A stretch of 64,000 nt of DNA from Saururus chinensis (Eukaryota; Streptophyta; Magnoliopsida; Piperales; Saururaceae): NCBI GenBank assembly GCA_035235625.1, contig CP141149.1, positions 11,562,893 to 11,626,892 of the forward strand, written 5' to 3'. Positions 45,989-59,040 of this stretch are shown piece after piece. Each line of letters starts with the position of its first letter. The first letter of the stretch is position 1. Both the position numbers and the translations under genes were made by a program. The notes under the pieces are model-generated. The model did not search any database. It was not told the origin of the DNA and worked only from the letters and a program-made list of their open reading frames with translations.

Positions 45989-47948
45989 TGTAGCACCCCG
46001 ACCCAGACCAGAGTTATTCAAAAAATAGAAATCGGAGTTCATAAAATTAAACAAACAAATTAAAATCGGACATACCAGGAGCAGCAAACTCTGAGTGCGA
46101 GAGTCATAACGTTCTTCCACACACTACAAACTTTAACATTTTATTGTGTGTAGATCAGAACAAACATAATTTTATAACTAATTTGGATCTGGCAAATGTT
46201 ATTGTACTATTGGTTGCCTACGTACTATTGGATTCCATCTCTCACGTTATTCCAATATGATCAGATCCTAACGTAGTTTTGCCAAACGGCTAATACATGC
46301 ATCAGACATCACAAAATCATATACAATAAAATTTGTATATTTTATGTCCGAATAATTCATTTGAAGTCAAATGAAAATCTTATAAATCATTGGAGTAATA
46401 GAAGCCAATAAATCAGCAAAATACACAACTCACATAGGTAAACAAAACACTAACATTATCATGCATCCCACTCTATTATAGAGCGGAACAGAACACACTA
46501 CAGAGCATGTTCGTTCACATCAGATCATATTGGAGTATATCATATCACAATAGAGCATTTCAGAGTAATTTGGATCACAATAGAATATATCAAAGTAGAT
46601 CGAATTGGAACATATCAGCATATCAGATCATAGCAAATTATACATCTTAATTAGTAAATTACTAACTAAGATGTGCATGCCTATAAATCATATTAAATTA
46701 AAAGGTCAAAAAAGCATACTCCCATGTAGTTCCGGAAGTGGTGACGTTCACAGTTGCTTGTTTCCTTGAGGCATCCTCCCTTTCAAGTTCGGAAATGATA
46801 GGCAAAGCCTCCTATAACTCCGGAATACTTTTCTCTTTCTGTACCCGTAGGCTATAGACAGAACCTCCCCGTCACCCAGGACACTTCACCCTTCACGTAC
46901 CTGTAGGTGGTGTACAAAACCTTCGTTTACTTGGAGACACTTCACCCTTCATGTGCTTGTAGGCGGCAGATAAAACCTCCCCTTACCCGGAGACACTTCA
47001 CCTTTCATGCGCCCGTAGGCGACGGATAGAACCTCCCCTTACCCAGAGATACTTCACCCTTCACGCACCTATCGGCAACGGACAGAACCTTACCTTACCT
47101 AGAGACACTTCACCTTTCATGCGCCCGAAGGCAACGGACAAAACCTCACCTTACCCAAAGACACTTCACCCTTCATGCTCACATAGGCGATGGACAAAGT
47201 CTCCTTATGCACTAGGGCGTTTCTTCCTTATAGAGTCTCTCACTTGAGGATTGGAAGCTTCCATTGCATAGAACACCCTCGAATTAGATAAAAATGCCTT
47301 TTGAACGGAAGAAAACGGACTCAAAATGACTCCAAAAACTCTTTCGGAAGATTGAACATAAATGAGTATTTACAATATAATACGTGTGAGCGTACGAAGG
47401 AAAGAGGAATGCGCTAAAAAACACTCGCACCACGCATCAGTCTGAATGGACCAAAAAAATGGATGGCGCATGGTGACACATGCGTGACGCACATTTCGAC
47501 GTGCATCGCGTGTTGTGCCTTGCGATCCAATTGTTCCACGATTCGTGGACGATCCAAATCAAGTGGCATGACACGATTTCAATGCGGCTCGGCGCAGCAC
47601 CAGTGTGCTAACATCATCTATTCAATATTTTAATATTATTTTAATCAAATAGAATTCTAATTTTAAAATTCTTGGTATCAATGGACTCACCCTTCAAGAC
47701 TAAACCCCACATGGGTAGGTTATCTCACTCTTTCAAAGTGGGTCTCACCCACAAGACACATTTCTCGAGGTCATAACTTTTATTCCTAATCTCCATTTTA
47801 CTCATTCTTTAGTTCGTTACACTCGTTACTTCAAGCTCTAACCAAATATAGGAATTTTATCCCTTGAAACCCGCAGAAAATTATTTAAATTTATGTAGTT
47901 ATCCCTAACCTTCTTGGGTTATGTGTAATCGGAACACGGGGTGTCACA
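45989..47948 (-). mobile_element. Left (3') LTR of E
   Basis: 1960 bp, from TGTAGCACCCCGACCC to CACGGGGTGTCACA. The two ends are complementary in the GGGGTG/CACCCC core. It carries six tandem copies of a 56-bp unit, whereas the right LTR has two. Confidence 0.88.
46870..47216. repeat. 56-bp tandem repeat in the left LTR of E
   Basis: The phrase GACACTTCACC recurs at 46880, 46936, 46992, 47048, 47104 and 47160, exactly 56 bases apart. Each unit also holds 'cgtaggcg' and 'aacctccccttaccc'. In the right LTR the same phrase is found only at 52517 and 52573. Confidence 0.93.
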
Positions 47949-49489
47949 TTCTTCCCCACTTAAACAAATTGTGTCATTGCAATTCACCTACAAATACATT
48001 TCAAAACACAACAAGATGAGAAGAAAATCCGACCATTAGTTGGATAACAAACATGAATCCGATTAATCGGATACCACATTCCGAAGCACAATCCACTAAG
48101 TTATAACCGCATAACAATATCTGATAACTTATCGAATAAAACACATAATCCGATAGTCTAAATTCGGATATCACAAAACGAAATCCGATAAATCAAAATT
48201 GAAGTAAACCAGTTGTAAATAGAATTAGATAAAATACTTTTAACAAAATTTGACTAATTTATATTCAAATAAATCATATCATATAGAATCCGATTTTAAG
48301 ATCGAATAAAATCATTTGATAGAATCGGAGTAATTCAAATCAAAGTAGAGTAGAGAGAACAATTCAAAAATTTCTAAAATTAAATCATTCGATAGTTCAC
48401 ATAATGTAAGATCAAAGAACAAAAATATGAATATTAATAAATTTTCGGAATCAAAACAGAATAAACAGATTAGAGCCATGATACCGAACGACATCCCCCC
48501 CTCGACACTCATTGGGTAGCAAGAGACTTAGATAGCGAGGAGCTTTCCCATGATGCTCTCTACCTATAGACGCATATCAGTACTGATTATTTTTCTCGGT
48601 GGGTATATAGATAGAGAGTGCTATGATAATCCCAAGTTTTACCCCAGAACTATCCAGAAAGTGCACGTATGCAAAATATAATGCAGCATATGTAGATCAT
48701 CTCGAAGATATGATATTTTTCCTAAAAACATGGCTACTAAGCAAAAATTTAGAATTTAAGCCCCCTACACTGTAGGTTGAATTAAAATCTAAAATAATGC
48801 TAAGCAAAAATATATGAAATTGGTTATGATCTTTTTTATGAAACCATTTGTTAGAAAAGAATCTTGTCAAAAATAATTTGACACATAAACATATGCACAA
48901 ATCATTGGTTAGTCCGAGTGACGAGGAAACCAAAACTGTGATACCTAACAATGTTCCCCCCGAGACTCATGGGGCATCGAGAGGCTCAGTAAGTGGGAGC
49001 TTTCCCATGATGCTCCACACTCATGCACGCACCAGTACATATTATTTTTCTTGGTGGGTATCTTGATAGAGTGCAAGCACCTGCTTATCATTATACGCAT
49101 GAGATCAGAATATTTTTATAAGAAGTAAATGTATTCGTAATCTTGTAAAGGAATCATTCAGAAATTAAAACATCCAACAGAAAATACACTTTTTACATAG
49201 TCTTTCCAAATTTAAATCATTCAAAAAAGAACATATTAGAATTCAAGCATATTCTCTTCATAGAGGCATTCAAAAATTAAAGCATTTGACAAAAAATTAA
49301 CTTAGAATATCGGACAAAAAATAAATCAGAAATCAATTATACTCTTTTTCACATAAGCAGTAGAAAACTTAAAATAAATGTGTCACATATTTAGGTTAAA
49401 GCATACATGGAAGTGTCGCATCATACTCAAAACAAATATTTCAAATCAAAACAGACTTGAAATCGAAATTCATCTCAATGCACGAGCGG

Positions 49490-50340
49490 AGTCAACATTG
49501 GAGCTATCCACTAACCCCCATGTCCTATACCACGGGTGTTTGATGGTTTCTCCACAGTAATTCTACTAACCATCAAGATAACTTTGCAATTTCAACTTTT
49601 TTTCCAAAACACAGAAGATTTGAATTAAATTTCTATGTTAAATTCATTAGCAAACTCAACCTTAGAGTGGACCACTAATACCACGCATCCCATACCACGC
49701 GTATTTGGTGGTTTCTCTTAGGGAATACCACTGTCTTTGAAAAAAGTTGAATTTAATTTCAACACACTAGTAGAACTAGCCTAAGAGTGATCCACTAATA
49801 CGTTGTGTCCCATACCATGAGCGTTTAGTGGTTCCTCCTAGGTAGGTCCACTATTTTTCTCAAAACAACTTTCAAATGCAGATACTTCAAAAGTAAATCT
49901 TGTGTCAAAATATCGACAAAATTTGTCCTAGAGCTATCTACAAACACCTCACGTCCCATACCGTGGTGTGTAGTGGTTGCTCCATGGAAATTCTATAGCG
50001 TTTCAAATATATATTTAGTTTATAAGCAAATGAATTTTTTTCAAAACAAATAATTTGAAATGTAATTTGTAAACATACCAGCAAAACAAACCTAAGAGCT
50101 TTCCACTAACACCACACATCCCATATCTTGGTGTGTAGTGGTTTCTCCTAGGTGGTTCCACCATCTTTCAAAATAGGTTAATTTCCTAATTAAATACATT
50201 TTATGAAAGAGACAATTTGAAATCAAATTTTATTTTAATACCTTGGTAGAATTAATCATGGAGACGTCTACCAACACCTCGTATCCTATACCACAAGCGT
50301 TTGATGGTTTCTCTGCAGTAATTCTACCATTGTTTAAAAT
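49490..50340. repeat. Six repeated hairpin blocks in E
   Basis: Blocks begin near 49507, 49669, 49788, 49938, 50102 and 50268. Each has CCACTAA (or close) at the left, 'tcccataccacg' in the middle and TTTAGTGGTTTCTCC at the right, so the arms CCACTAA and TTAGTGG can pair. AT-rich spacers of 60-100 bases separate them. Confidence 0.8.
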
Positions 50341-51596
50341 AATTTTTGATACACTATTTGAAATCGAGGTTGCTAAATAATCATGCAACGAATTCAAAAT
50401 AAATATTTCTGATTAATTCAAAATCAAAATTCATATAAATAAAGATTCAAATTAGGTCCGACACTACATGAACAAAATAAAATTTAAAATCATTCTTGAA
50501 TTATAAATCAGATTTCATAAAATCGGAGTCCATCTAATGTAACACATGCAAAACAAAATTACAAATTCAATACAAACTAATTGAGAACGAGATGGTCAAA
50601 TTACTCTCAATCAAAATTTAGAATTCATAACATCATAGTTTGTATTAAATCTGATGTCATATAGACCAAACATAAAATTGAAACCCAGAATTCGTATCAA
50701 ACTGAGATTCAGAATAGTAATTTTAAATAATAACTGTTCAAATGCGATTTTCATAATATCAATCCAATACAAGCAAGACAGAAATTCTAAACTACTTATA
50801 ATCAAACAAATCAGAACTTATAAATATTAAAGTTAAGAGAAATTCCAATATCACACTCATAAAACAAAATTATGAATCAAAACCTGATACGGCTTATTCG
50901 TAATAAAATTTACCAATCATTTTAGATTCAGGATTAAAAATTTATAAAATGGATTGTCATATCAAATCCTTATGTAACTACTTCAAATAGGAATTTAAAT
51001 AATGTTTGACTTGAAATCAAAATTCATAAAATTGAAGTTTGCATCAAGTACTTGTAACGCATGCGAGACAAAAATTTTAAATTATTTCTGGTTCAAAATC
51101 GGAAGTCATAAAATCAAAGTTCGTATTAAATTGAATGCAACACTCGGAGAACAAAAAATTCATAATCGGAATTCATCTTAAATCCAATCTAACACATATG
51201 AATATAAAATTCAAAAATTGAAGTCGATATTAAAACTGATATCACTCATAGAGAATGGAGGTTTCACAATCGGAATTTCCCTTAATTCTGATATTACATA
51301 TGCAGAACAATCATTCATAATTAGAATTTTTATTAAACCCGTTGATACATATGCAGAACGATAAAAACATAATCGGAGTTTATAATAATTCAGATATGAT
51401 AAATGCATAATGACACATTCAAAATCGGAGTTTGTCTTAAACCCAATGATACATGTGCAAAACAGCAAAAATCAAAATCGAACTTTCTATTAAATCCGAT
51501 AACACACTCGTAACAAAGAAATTCCAATTTAAAATTTTGAATTTGAAACAAGTCAAAATATATTTTAAATTATTTTTCTCTCGCAGACAGAGCAAA

Positions 51597-51608
51597 GCAC
51601 CAATACCA
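51597..51608 (-). other. Primer-binding site of E
   Basis: Minus-strand TGGTATTGGTGC, two bases from the right LTR. It shares the TGGTAT start with the tRNA-Met-type site, but its 3' half differs. Confidence 0.7.
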
Positions 51609-51610
51609 AT

Positions 51611-52763
51611 TGTAACACCCCAAACCCGGAATACTTGACCTAGACCGGGGGTTATTGAGGAAAACATAAATCGGAATTCATAAAATTAAACAGAAAATTA
51701 AAATCAGACTGACCAGGAGCAGTAGATTTTGAATGCGAGAGTCATAATGTTCTTCCACACACTACAGAGCTTTAACGTTATGTTGTGCATAGATCAAAAC
51801 AAACCTAATTTTATAACTACTTTGGATCAGGCCAACATTATCGTACCGTTGGTTGCCTACATACGTATTGGATACCATCTCTAACGTTATTCAAATACGA
51901 TCGGATTCAAACATAGTTCTACCAGACAGCTAATACATTTATCAGACATCACATAATCATATACAATAAAATACGTATATTTTATATCTAAATAATTCAT
52001 TCGGAGTCAAATGAAAATCTTATAAATCATCGGTGTAACAGAAGCTAATAAATTAGTGAAAAACACAACTCACATAGGTAAACAGAACACTAACAAAATC
52101 ATGCATCCCACTCTATCATAGAGCGGACCAAAACACGCTACAGAGCATGTTGGTTCACATCAAATCATATCGGAGTATATCACATCACAATAGAGCATTT
52201 CAGAGTAATTCGAATCACAACATAATATATCAAAGTTGATCAGGAACATATCAGCATATAAGATCATAGCAAATTATATATCATAATTAGTATATTACTA
52301 ATTAAGATGTGAATGTATATAAATCATATTAAATTTGAAGGTCAGAAAAACATACTCCCCTGCAGTTCCGAAAGTGGCGATGTTCGGAGTTGCTCATTTC
52401 CTCAGGGCATCCTCCCTTTCAAATCCAAAAATGGCAGGCAGCACCTCCTCTAACTCCAGAATACTTTTCTCTTTCCATGCCCGTAGGCTATGAACAGAAC
52501 CTCACCTTTACTCGGAGACACTTCACCTTTCATGCGCCCGTAGGCGATAGACAAAACCTCCCCTTACTAGGTGTCACTTCACCCTTCACGTGCCCATAGG
52601 CAACGAACAGAGTCTCCTCATGCACTAGGATATTTCTCCCTTATAGAGTCGCTAACTCAAGGATTGGATGCTTCCATTGCGTAGAACACCCTCAAATTAG
52701 CTATCAACACCTTTTGAATGGAAGGAAATGGAATCAAAATGACTCCAAAAACTCATCCGGAAG
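51611..52763 (-). mobile_element. Right (5') LTR of E, first part
   Basis: Starts TGTAACACCCC and follows the left LTR closely through 'ccacacactacaga' and 'cactctatcatagagcgga' to CCGGAAG, where F is inserted. Resumes at 58402. Confidence 0.87.
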
Positions 52764-52989
52764 TGTAACGTTCGGGATTTTTCTAAATTCCCTAAGCCCA
52801 CATGGGGATTAGGGTGTTGGACCCATTGACCTTTTCATGAGAATAAATTAATCATAAGTTAGAAGTGATGGATGAAACCTATGTAGTTAGAAAGTAGACA
52901 GAAAGAGCCTCAAAACACCACCAAGAATGTGTGAATCGGAGTTCGGATGAGGGAGATACAACCGTTCGAAGTTAAGCTTATCGCACAGG

Positions 52990-53300
52990 GCCCATTTACC
53001 CAAATTAGATGTCCTACTCGTGCCTATAGTTGGATGTCCTACTCATGCTTGGAGTTAGATAGCCTACTTGTGCTTAGAGTTGGATGTCCTACTTGTTCTT
53101 GGAGTTGGATGTCCTACTCGTGCTTAGAGTTGGATGTCCTACTCATGCTTGGGGTTGGATGTCCTACTCGTGCTTAGAGTTGGATGTCCTACTCATGCTT
53201 GGAGTTAGATATCCTACTCGTGCTTCGAGTTGGACGTCCTAATCGTACTAGGTGTTAGGAGTCCTAAACGTACTAGGAGTTAGGAGCCCTAAACGTACTA
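52990..53300. repeat. About 26-bp tandem repeat in F
   Basis: About eleven units of GGAGTTGGATGTCCTACTCG with TGCTT added, fading into 'taggagttaggagtcctaaacgtac'. The frame 52947-53177 across it (repeated Ser-Tyr-Ser-Cys-Leu-Glu-Leu-Asp) is a repeat artefact. Confidence 0.9.
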
Positions 53301-54110
53301 GGAATTAAAAGTCCTAAAAGAACTAGAATTTTAAAGAGGGAGTCCTAGCGGGATAAGGACTCCAAGCACGAAGAGGATGCAACTAGAACTTTGTTGAGGT
53401 GAGATAGCATGCGAGCATATGACTTCTAGCCCAAGTAGGAGTCCGAGGAGTGCTAGGAGTGGTGGAAAAAGTTGGAGGAGGGATCAACTATACATCTACT
53501 TGGGTTAGAACTCTTTTGGGACTGTTTTGAGCATGTATGTGGGTTGGTTTCCTATTAGTAATGGGGCAGTGATTGTGATTCCAGGATTGTAATTAAGGGG
53601 GAGTCCTAGCGGGGGAGGGCACCCAAGAGTTTAAAGAGGGGAAGCCTTATATAAGAAAAAAAAGAGGGGGATTAATGGGAGTTCAGCCTCCCTCTTCTCC
53701 ATCTCTTCCCTCCTCTTCCTTCTCTCAGCAAGGGCCTCCATAGCTAGCAGCTTTAGAAGGCACAAAGCAGCCATCTTTGGATTGAATTCAAGGCTTAGAA
53801 GCGTAGCAGCAAGGGCTAGGAGCTTTGGGGACAAGTTGGTACGAGTAGGTGCTTCTCTTTACACCCTTAAGTATAAGGTTTTGATAGATGTAATTCAGCC
53901 ATAGTTCAGGTTGGTTCAAAGTGTGTCATGAATTAGCCTCTACTTGTTTTGAATGATTGTGATTTTATCTCATGTTTATATGACTGAATTGTGCATACAT
54001 GATTCTGATTTTTGTCAAGTAGATTAGCCTTAATTTATGCAAGCATGTTGCTAATTTTTGTCATCTAGCTTAGCCCTATGTTAGGGATGAATGATTTTGA
54101 TTCTAGTAAT
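53301..54110. other. F interior, no gene
   Basis: Single-copy-looking part of solo LTR F. It has a TATA-like CTTATATAAGAAAA at 53645-53660, which could be the LTR promoter if F reads on the + strand. No coding signal. Confidence 0.4.
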
Positions 54111-54111
54111 G

Positions 54112-54322
54112 TTTATCATCCATAATTTGGGCATAAACTCTACTAAATTTTATCCCTGGTTCGTGGCTTTAGTTTAGGCCATGTTTTTGTTTATTTAATC
54201 CCTGATTTATGGCCTTACTTTAGGCCATACCTTAGCCAATTTAATCCCTGATTCATGGCCTGACTTTAGGTCATACTTTGGCCAACTTAATCCCTGATTT
54301 GTGGCCTTACTTTAGGCCATAC
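54112..54322. repeat. 46-48 bp tandem array in F, left part
   Basis: About four units of 'aatttaatccctgattcgtggcc', then TTACTTTAGGCCATACTTTGG. GGCC and GGCC/TAGGCC within each unit can pair. Split by solo LTR S at CATAC. Confidence 0.88.
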
Positions 54323-55741
54323 TGATAAGTATGAAATCTATATCTGTTTTATATGCCTTTTTACCTTATTTGCTAGTATAGATTAGGTTAATTTAGAGTT
54401 AATTATGGTTTATTTATATTAAGATAGATATTAGTATTTTAGTTTAATTATAAATAATTTTGTAGTTATTAGTTCTTTAGACATGTATTTAAATCAAGAT
54501 GGAATTTTAGTTACTTTCTACATGTCTAAAGTATGATATTTTATATTTTGTAGGAAAAGTGCGCTTATCGAAGTACTTGGATGATGTTTGAAATGATTAA
54601 AAGTAGTCTTCACATGCTTTAAAGTGATTTGGACAACTTTTCGGAGTTATAAACAAGTTAGAAATTAATATGGACACGAAGGAAAGCTTAATGAACAGAA
54701 TATGAACTGTCCAGGAAAATAGAAACACTGTAGCCGATCGAACGGGCTGCAGGGCGATCGATCGAGATAACGTGAATTCAGACAAAAATACAGTTCAAGC
54801 GTTCGAACGGGCATGCAGGGCAATCGATCGGCATAACGTGCAGTTTCCTTGTTTGACCCAAATTCCAATCCTTTTCATATTGGACTTCTTCCTACGGAAC
54901 TTATGCCTATAAAAAGACATATTTGGCTTAAAATTGGGGGATTCCAGTAGATTTTAAAAGGAGAAAAATGAAGAAGAAGATGGAAGAGAACTCAAAGCTT
55001 TCAATGGAGATTCAAGTGCTTTCTTCTACAATGGAAGGCTAGACTTTTCTTTTACTTAGGAGTTGATGAAGCTATAGATAAGTTTTAGTTTCTTTTCTTT
55101 TTAATTTAGATCTCAATTGTGAATGATGACAATTGTATGATATGGATTTCCTTTTTAATGGAAGAGTTTTTCATGTTTATATAAGTCTATGTTGATTTAT
55201 TGTCTTGTAGATGATAGATTGATATGGTTTTGATATTTGTATCGATTCTAATTTCTGTGATTTAGATGAGATGGTCATACAATAGTTTTAATGTTCAGAT
55301 AATTAATGACTTGGATGAGTTATACTAAGATTAGACGGGTCATGCCTATAGCTAGTTTAGTGTAGATGATCCGTGCTATTGTCGAAGATAGTTCATGCCA
55401 TAGAAGTTAATTAATGATTCTTTTTGAAGTAATTCTAGCTTGTAGCTGAGAATACTTGTTCATATTCATACTAGATTTAGATTAGAAGTTAAGGAATTGT
55501 TATGGTTTTATAGTGGATTCAATTTCCTAAGTAATTTCTATCATATTAATCTCTTATTTTTAGACTAGTTGATTTATTTCCTTTACCTAATTAAAGTTTA
55601 AGTTTAATTTAGTTTTTAATTAACAAATTTCTCTTTAGATTTAGTGATAATCCATCCGTCCCTTAGGTTTGACAACCCTTAAATACTTATCCTAGTACAA
55701 TTACCTTGTACACTTGCAAAGGGTTTAATTATAAACGATCA
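54323..55741 (+). mobile_element. Solo LTR S, 1419 bp
   Basis: Begins TGATAAGTATG and ends AACGATCA, giving TG...CA with TGAT/ATCA complementary. It is flanked by CATAC (54318-54322 and 55742-55746). The TATA-like motif CCTATAAAAAGAC at 54906-54918 gives + orientation. The downstream tail 'catccgtcccttagg' and 'ttaccttgtacacttgc' resembles the ends of a widespread plant LTR type. No interior survives, so it is the product of LTR recombination. It is the youngest layer of the nest. Confidence 0.87.
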
Positions 55742-56620
55742 CATACTCTAGCTAATTTAATCCCTGATTCGTGGCCTGACTTTAGGCCATACTTTGCCTA
55801 ATTTAATCGCTGATTCATGGCCTTACTTTAGGCCATACTTTGGCCAATTTAATCCCCGATAAGTGGCTTGACTTTAGGCCATACTTTGGCCAACTTAATC
55901 CCTAATTCGTGGCTTTAATTTAAGCCATACTTTGGCCAATTTAATCCCTGATTCGTGGCTTGACATTAAGACATATTTTTGCCAACTTAATCCCTGATTC
56001 ATGGCCCTACATTAGGCTGTACATTGGCCAACTTAATCTCTGATTCGTGGCCTGACTTTAGGCAATACTTTGGCCAACTTAATCCCTGTATGGCCAACTT
56101 AATCTCTGATTCGTGGCCTGACTTTAGGCCATACTTTGGCTAACTTAATCCCTGATTCGTGGCCTTGCTTTAGGCCATACTTTGGCCAATTTAATCCCTG
56201 ATTTGTGGCCCTAGTTAAGGTCATACTGTAGTCAATTTAATCCCTGATTTGTGGCCCTAGTTTAGGCCATACTTTGGTCAATTAAATCCCTGATTTGGAG
56301 CCTTGGTTTAGCTCTATTTTTGCTTATTTAGATCCTTATTTTGTAGCCTTGTTTTAGGCTCTATTTTGGCCAAAGTAATACCAAATTCTTAGCCTTAATT
56401 TATGTTATAATCATGCTGAGAGAATATCTAAGTTTCAGCCCTAGTTTAGGTTGCATTATTGTCTACCTAATATTTGATTCTTAGCTTTGATTTAGGTTAT
56501 AATCCTGCTAATTGAATCCCTAACTTTTGAGCCTTAGTTCATGATATATTCATGTTTATTAAGTCTCTAAATTTTTGCCTAAGATGCCTTTGAAATTCAG
56601 CATAATTTGTCCCTGAATTT
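55742..56620. repeat. 46-48 bp tandem array in F, right part
   Basis: Continues the array with about twelve clear units to 56300, then decays ('gccttgatttaggtt') to about 56620. Confidence 0.88.
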
Positions 56621-57109
56621 TAGCCTTGATTGTGATATACATTAGGGTGAATGTTGATGGTTATTCCAGCCTGACCTTGTCATGTTAGGTGGCTGACTTG
56701 AGTTATGCATTTCAGCCCCAAATCTTTTTCATTATAATGTTGAATTGGTTAGTTCATCTCAGCATAAGTCTGAGTTCTTGTCATGTTGATTATTTTGATG
56801 CTTACATTTATTATTGTTGTGTTAAGTTATATCAATAAATTAAGATTAATAAAAAATAATCAAGAGATTTTGGTTGTCTTTGGATTGGGGGAAGAACACC
56901 TGATCAAGATAATGACTAAAATACCTTCTTTAGGGTTGGGACCAGTTCATGGAGTGAATGGGGCCCTGACATAGAATTTTACCTTGGTTAATGAACCGAG
57001 GGTGGTAATGAGATGTTCTCGGAGTCAAAGTTTAAGCTCACATTAATAGTCATGGCGAATATTTAGACCTTCTTGGTCTCCGTTTCTTCAGGACAATGGA
57101 TCCCTACAA

Positions 57110-57455
57110 ATGTTCAAACCAGGTATTTGAGCATCATGGAAGGCTCATCTACCTCCGGCCAGTGTGTCCATGAGCACAGCTGGTACCTACATCTTTAGGC
57201 CCATGGCTAATCCAAGTGGATCTCTAGAGATGCTAGGATTTCTCATAATAGCCATGGAGGTAATCTTTAAGACCTTCATGGTCTATATTTTTTTTGGATG
57301 ATGAATCTATGCAAATGGGCAAACCAGGTTTTTGAGCATCATGGAAGGCTCATCTACCTCCGGCCAGTGTGTCCATGAGCACAGCTGATACTTACATCTC
57401 TAAACCCATGGCTGATCTAAGTGGATCTCTAGAGATGCTAGGATTTCTATTAGCA
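57110..57455. repeat. Roughly 206-bp direct duplication in F
   Basis: The phrase GAGCATCATGGAAGGCTCAT, then 'ctacctccggccagtgtgtcc', then 'gtggatctctagagatgctag' occurs twice, starting near 57128 and 57335. Confidence 0.9.
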
Positions 57456-58401
57456 TACAATTACTCCTTTGAGTGGGAGTCGGTATTTTTAGGTAACAAT
57501 TAGTGCATTGTTTCCTAAACGGTGTCCATTGTGTTGGTCTTCATTGGTTAAAGGTCAGCCCATGTTTCTAAGCTATGTTATATTCAGTGCTCTGTATATT
57601 ACTTTACATGTGTCACTGTATATTGATGTTCTACATGTTGGAGTCTTATGTCTGGGGATTTCTCAATGGGCGAGTTGTCTCTAAGTGAACACAAATTTGT
57701 TAGTATTAATTATTGAACAATGGTTCGATAGATAATTAATAACATTATTTGATATTGCTTATTAATTAGACAAGTGGAACGATTAAAGGACTTGCATAAA
57801 AGGTAGGTTTCTTTAAAATACTTAAGCATTGCATAGGTGATGCTATGCTTCTTAGTATAGTGTAGTTTTTAGGCGGAACTACGTCTGGATCCGATCTTGT
57901 TGGAAACATTAGAGATGTTGTCTGATGAGTACGTAGGCAACTAACATCGGGTGATGTTGGCCCGATCCGAAAAACATTAATAAAATCTTTTGTCCATATG
58001 AAAACTCTTCTCTTGAAGGCGGGAGATTCCATTGCTATTGATGTGGTTGTTTGGTTTGGTTAGTTGTAGATTCTCCAGGCAACGCAAGACAAAACACGCA
58101 AGCACAAGAAGAAGTTTTTACGTTTCTATAACTCCGGTACGTAAGTGTTTCATTAGCATGAGAGTCAACTAAGTTATTTATTTTCAGACGGTTCATGAAC
58201 TTGTACTTAGATGGATGAGTTGTTCTTATTAAATTTTGAGATGTGTAATGATATCATATGATTTGATATTTGTATTTTTATACCCCAGTTATCATGACCA
58301 GGATATTTAATCGAATACTTTGTTTTGTATTTAAGAAAAAAAAATTTGTGACTACCGTTCATACGATTTTACAAAGGCTTTTAAAAATCTAGGTCATGAA
58401 A

Positions 58402-59040
58402 GGAAGTTTGAATGGAAATGAGTATTTATAATAGAATGCGTGTGAGCATACGAAGGAAAGAGGAATGCGCTACCAGATGCACACGCCATGAGTCACACTC
58501 TGAATGGATAGAAAAATGGACGGTGCGCACTGACATGAGGCGATGCTGCACATCTACATCTCGATGCGCGTTATGCTATGTGATCCGGTGGTCCCATGAT
58601 TCGTGGACGATCCGGATCAAGTGGCACAACACAATTTTGACACGGGTCAGAACGGCGGCAGTCCGTGACATCATCTATTCAATATTTTAATAAAATACAA
58701 TTCTAACTTTAAGACGCGATAACTTCTTATCCCGAAGTTGGAATCCCACGTTCTTGGTACCGATGGACTCGTATTGACAAGCCCTTCGAAACTAGACCCC
58801 ACATTGGTAGGTTATCTCACTCTTTCAAAGTGGGTCCCGCCCATGTGGTACATTTCCCGAGGTTGTAACTTTCATTCCTGACATCCGTTTTTGCACGTTC
58901 TTTGGTTTTTTACGCTCGTTACTTCAAGCTCAACTAAATATGAGAATTTCATCCCTTCAAACCCCCTAAAAATTATTTAAATTTATGTAATTACCCCTAA
59001 TCTTCTTGGGTTAAAGATAATCGGAAGACGGGGTGTCACA
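58402..59040 (-). mobile_element. Right (5') LTR of E, last part
   Basis: From GGAAGTTTGAATGG to GACGGGGTGTCACA, collinear with 47325-47948 of the left LTR, with an extra 30-base phrase near 58705. Followed directly by ATGGG. Confidence 0.87.

Larger units (their letters stand above)
47949..51610 (-). mobile_element. Non-coding interior of E
   Basis: AT-rich DNA without any frame resembling gag, protease, RT or integrase. It has two copies of a block near 48480-48620 and 48940-49075 ('gagctttcccatgatgctc', then TTTTTCT and GGTGGGTAT) and the hairpin repeats at 49490-50340. The rest is AT-rich, with 'aaaatcggagttcat'-type phrases repeated loosely from 50400 to 51500. Confidence 0.75.
52764..58401 (+). 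mobile_element. Solo LTR F (about 4.2 kb without S)
   Basis: Starts TGTAACGTTCGGGATTTTTC, and its other end is a decayed complement (TTTTTAAAAATCTAGGTCATG type). It is flanked by a perfect GGAAG duplication (52759-52763 and 58402-58406) that is single in the intact LTR of E (47325). It has no coding domains. It contains three tandem-repeat arrays and itself hosts solo LTR S. The terminal CA has become AA. Orientation is uncertain. Confidence 0.75.
45989..59040 (-). mobile_element. LARD-like non-coding LTR retrotransposon E
   Basis: Two LTRs (45989-47948 and 51611-59040, the latter split by F), a 5-bp target duplication, and both priming signals. On the minus strand the primer-binding site is at 51597-51608, and the polypurine tract AAGTGGGGAAGAA lies next to the left LTR. 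The 3.66-kb interior has no gag or pol trace. Such large non-coding elements depend on proteins from another element. LTR divergence is visibly larger than in the chromovirus, so it is older. Confidence 0.88.

Noticed and set aside
52947..53177. Repeated Ser-Cys-Leu-Glu-Leu peptide
   Set aside because: Produced by the roughly 26-bp tandem repeat in F.
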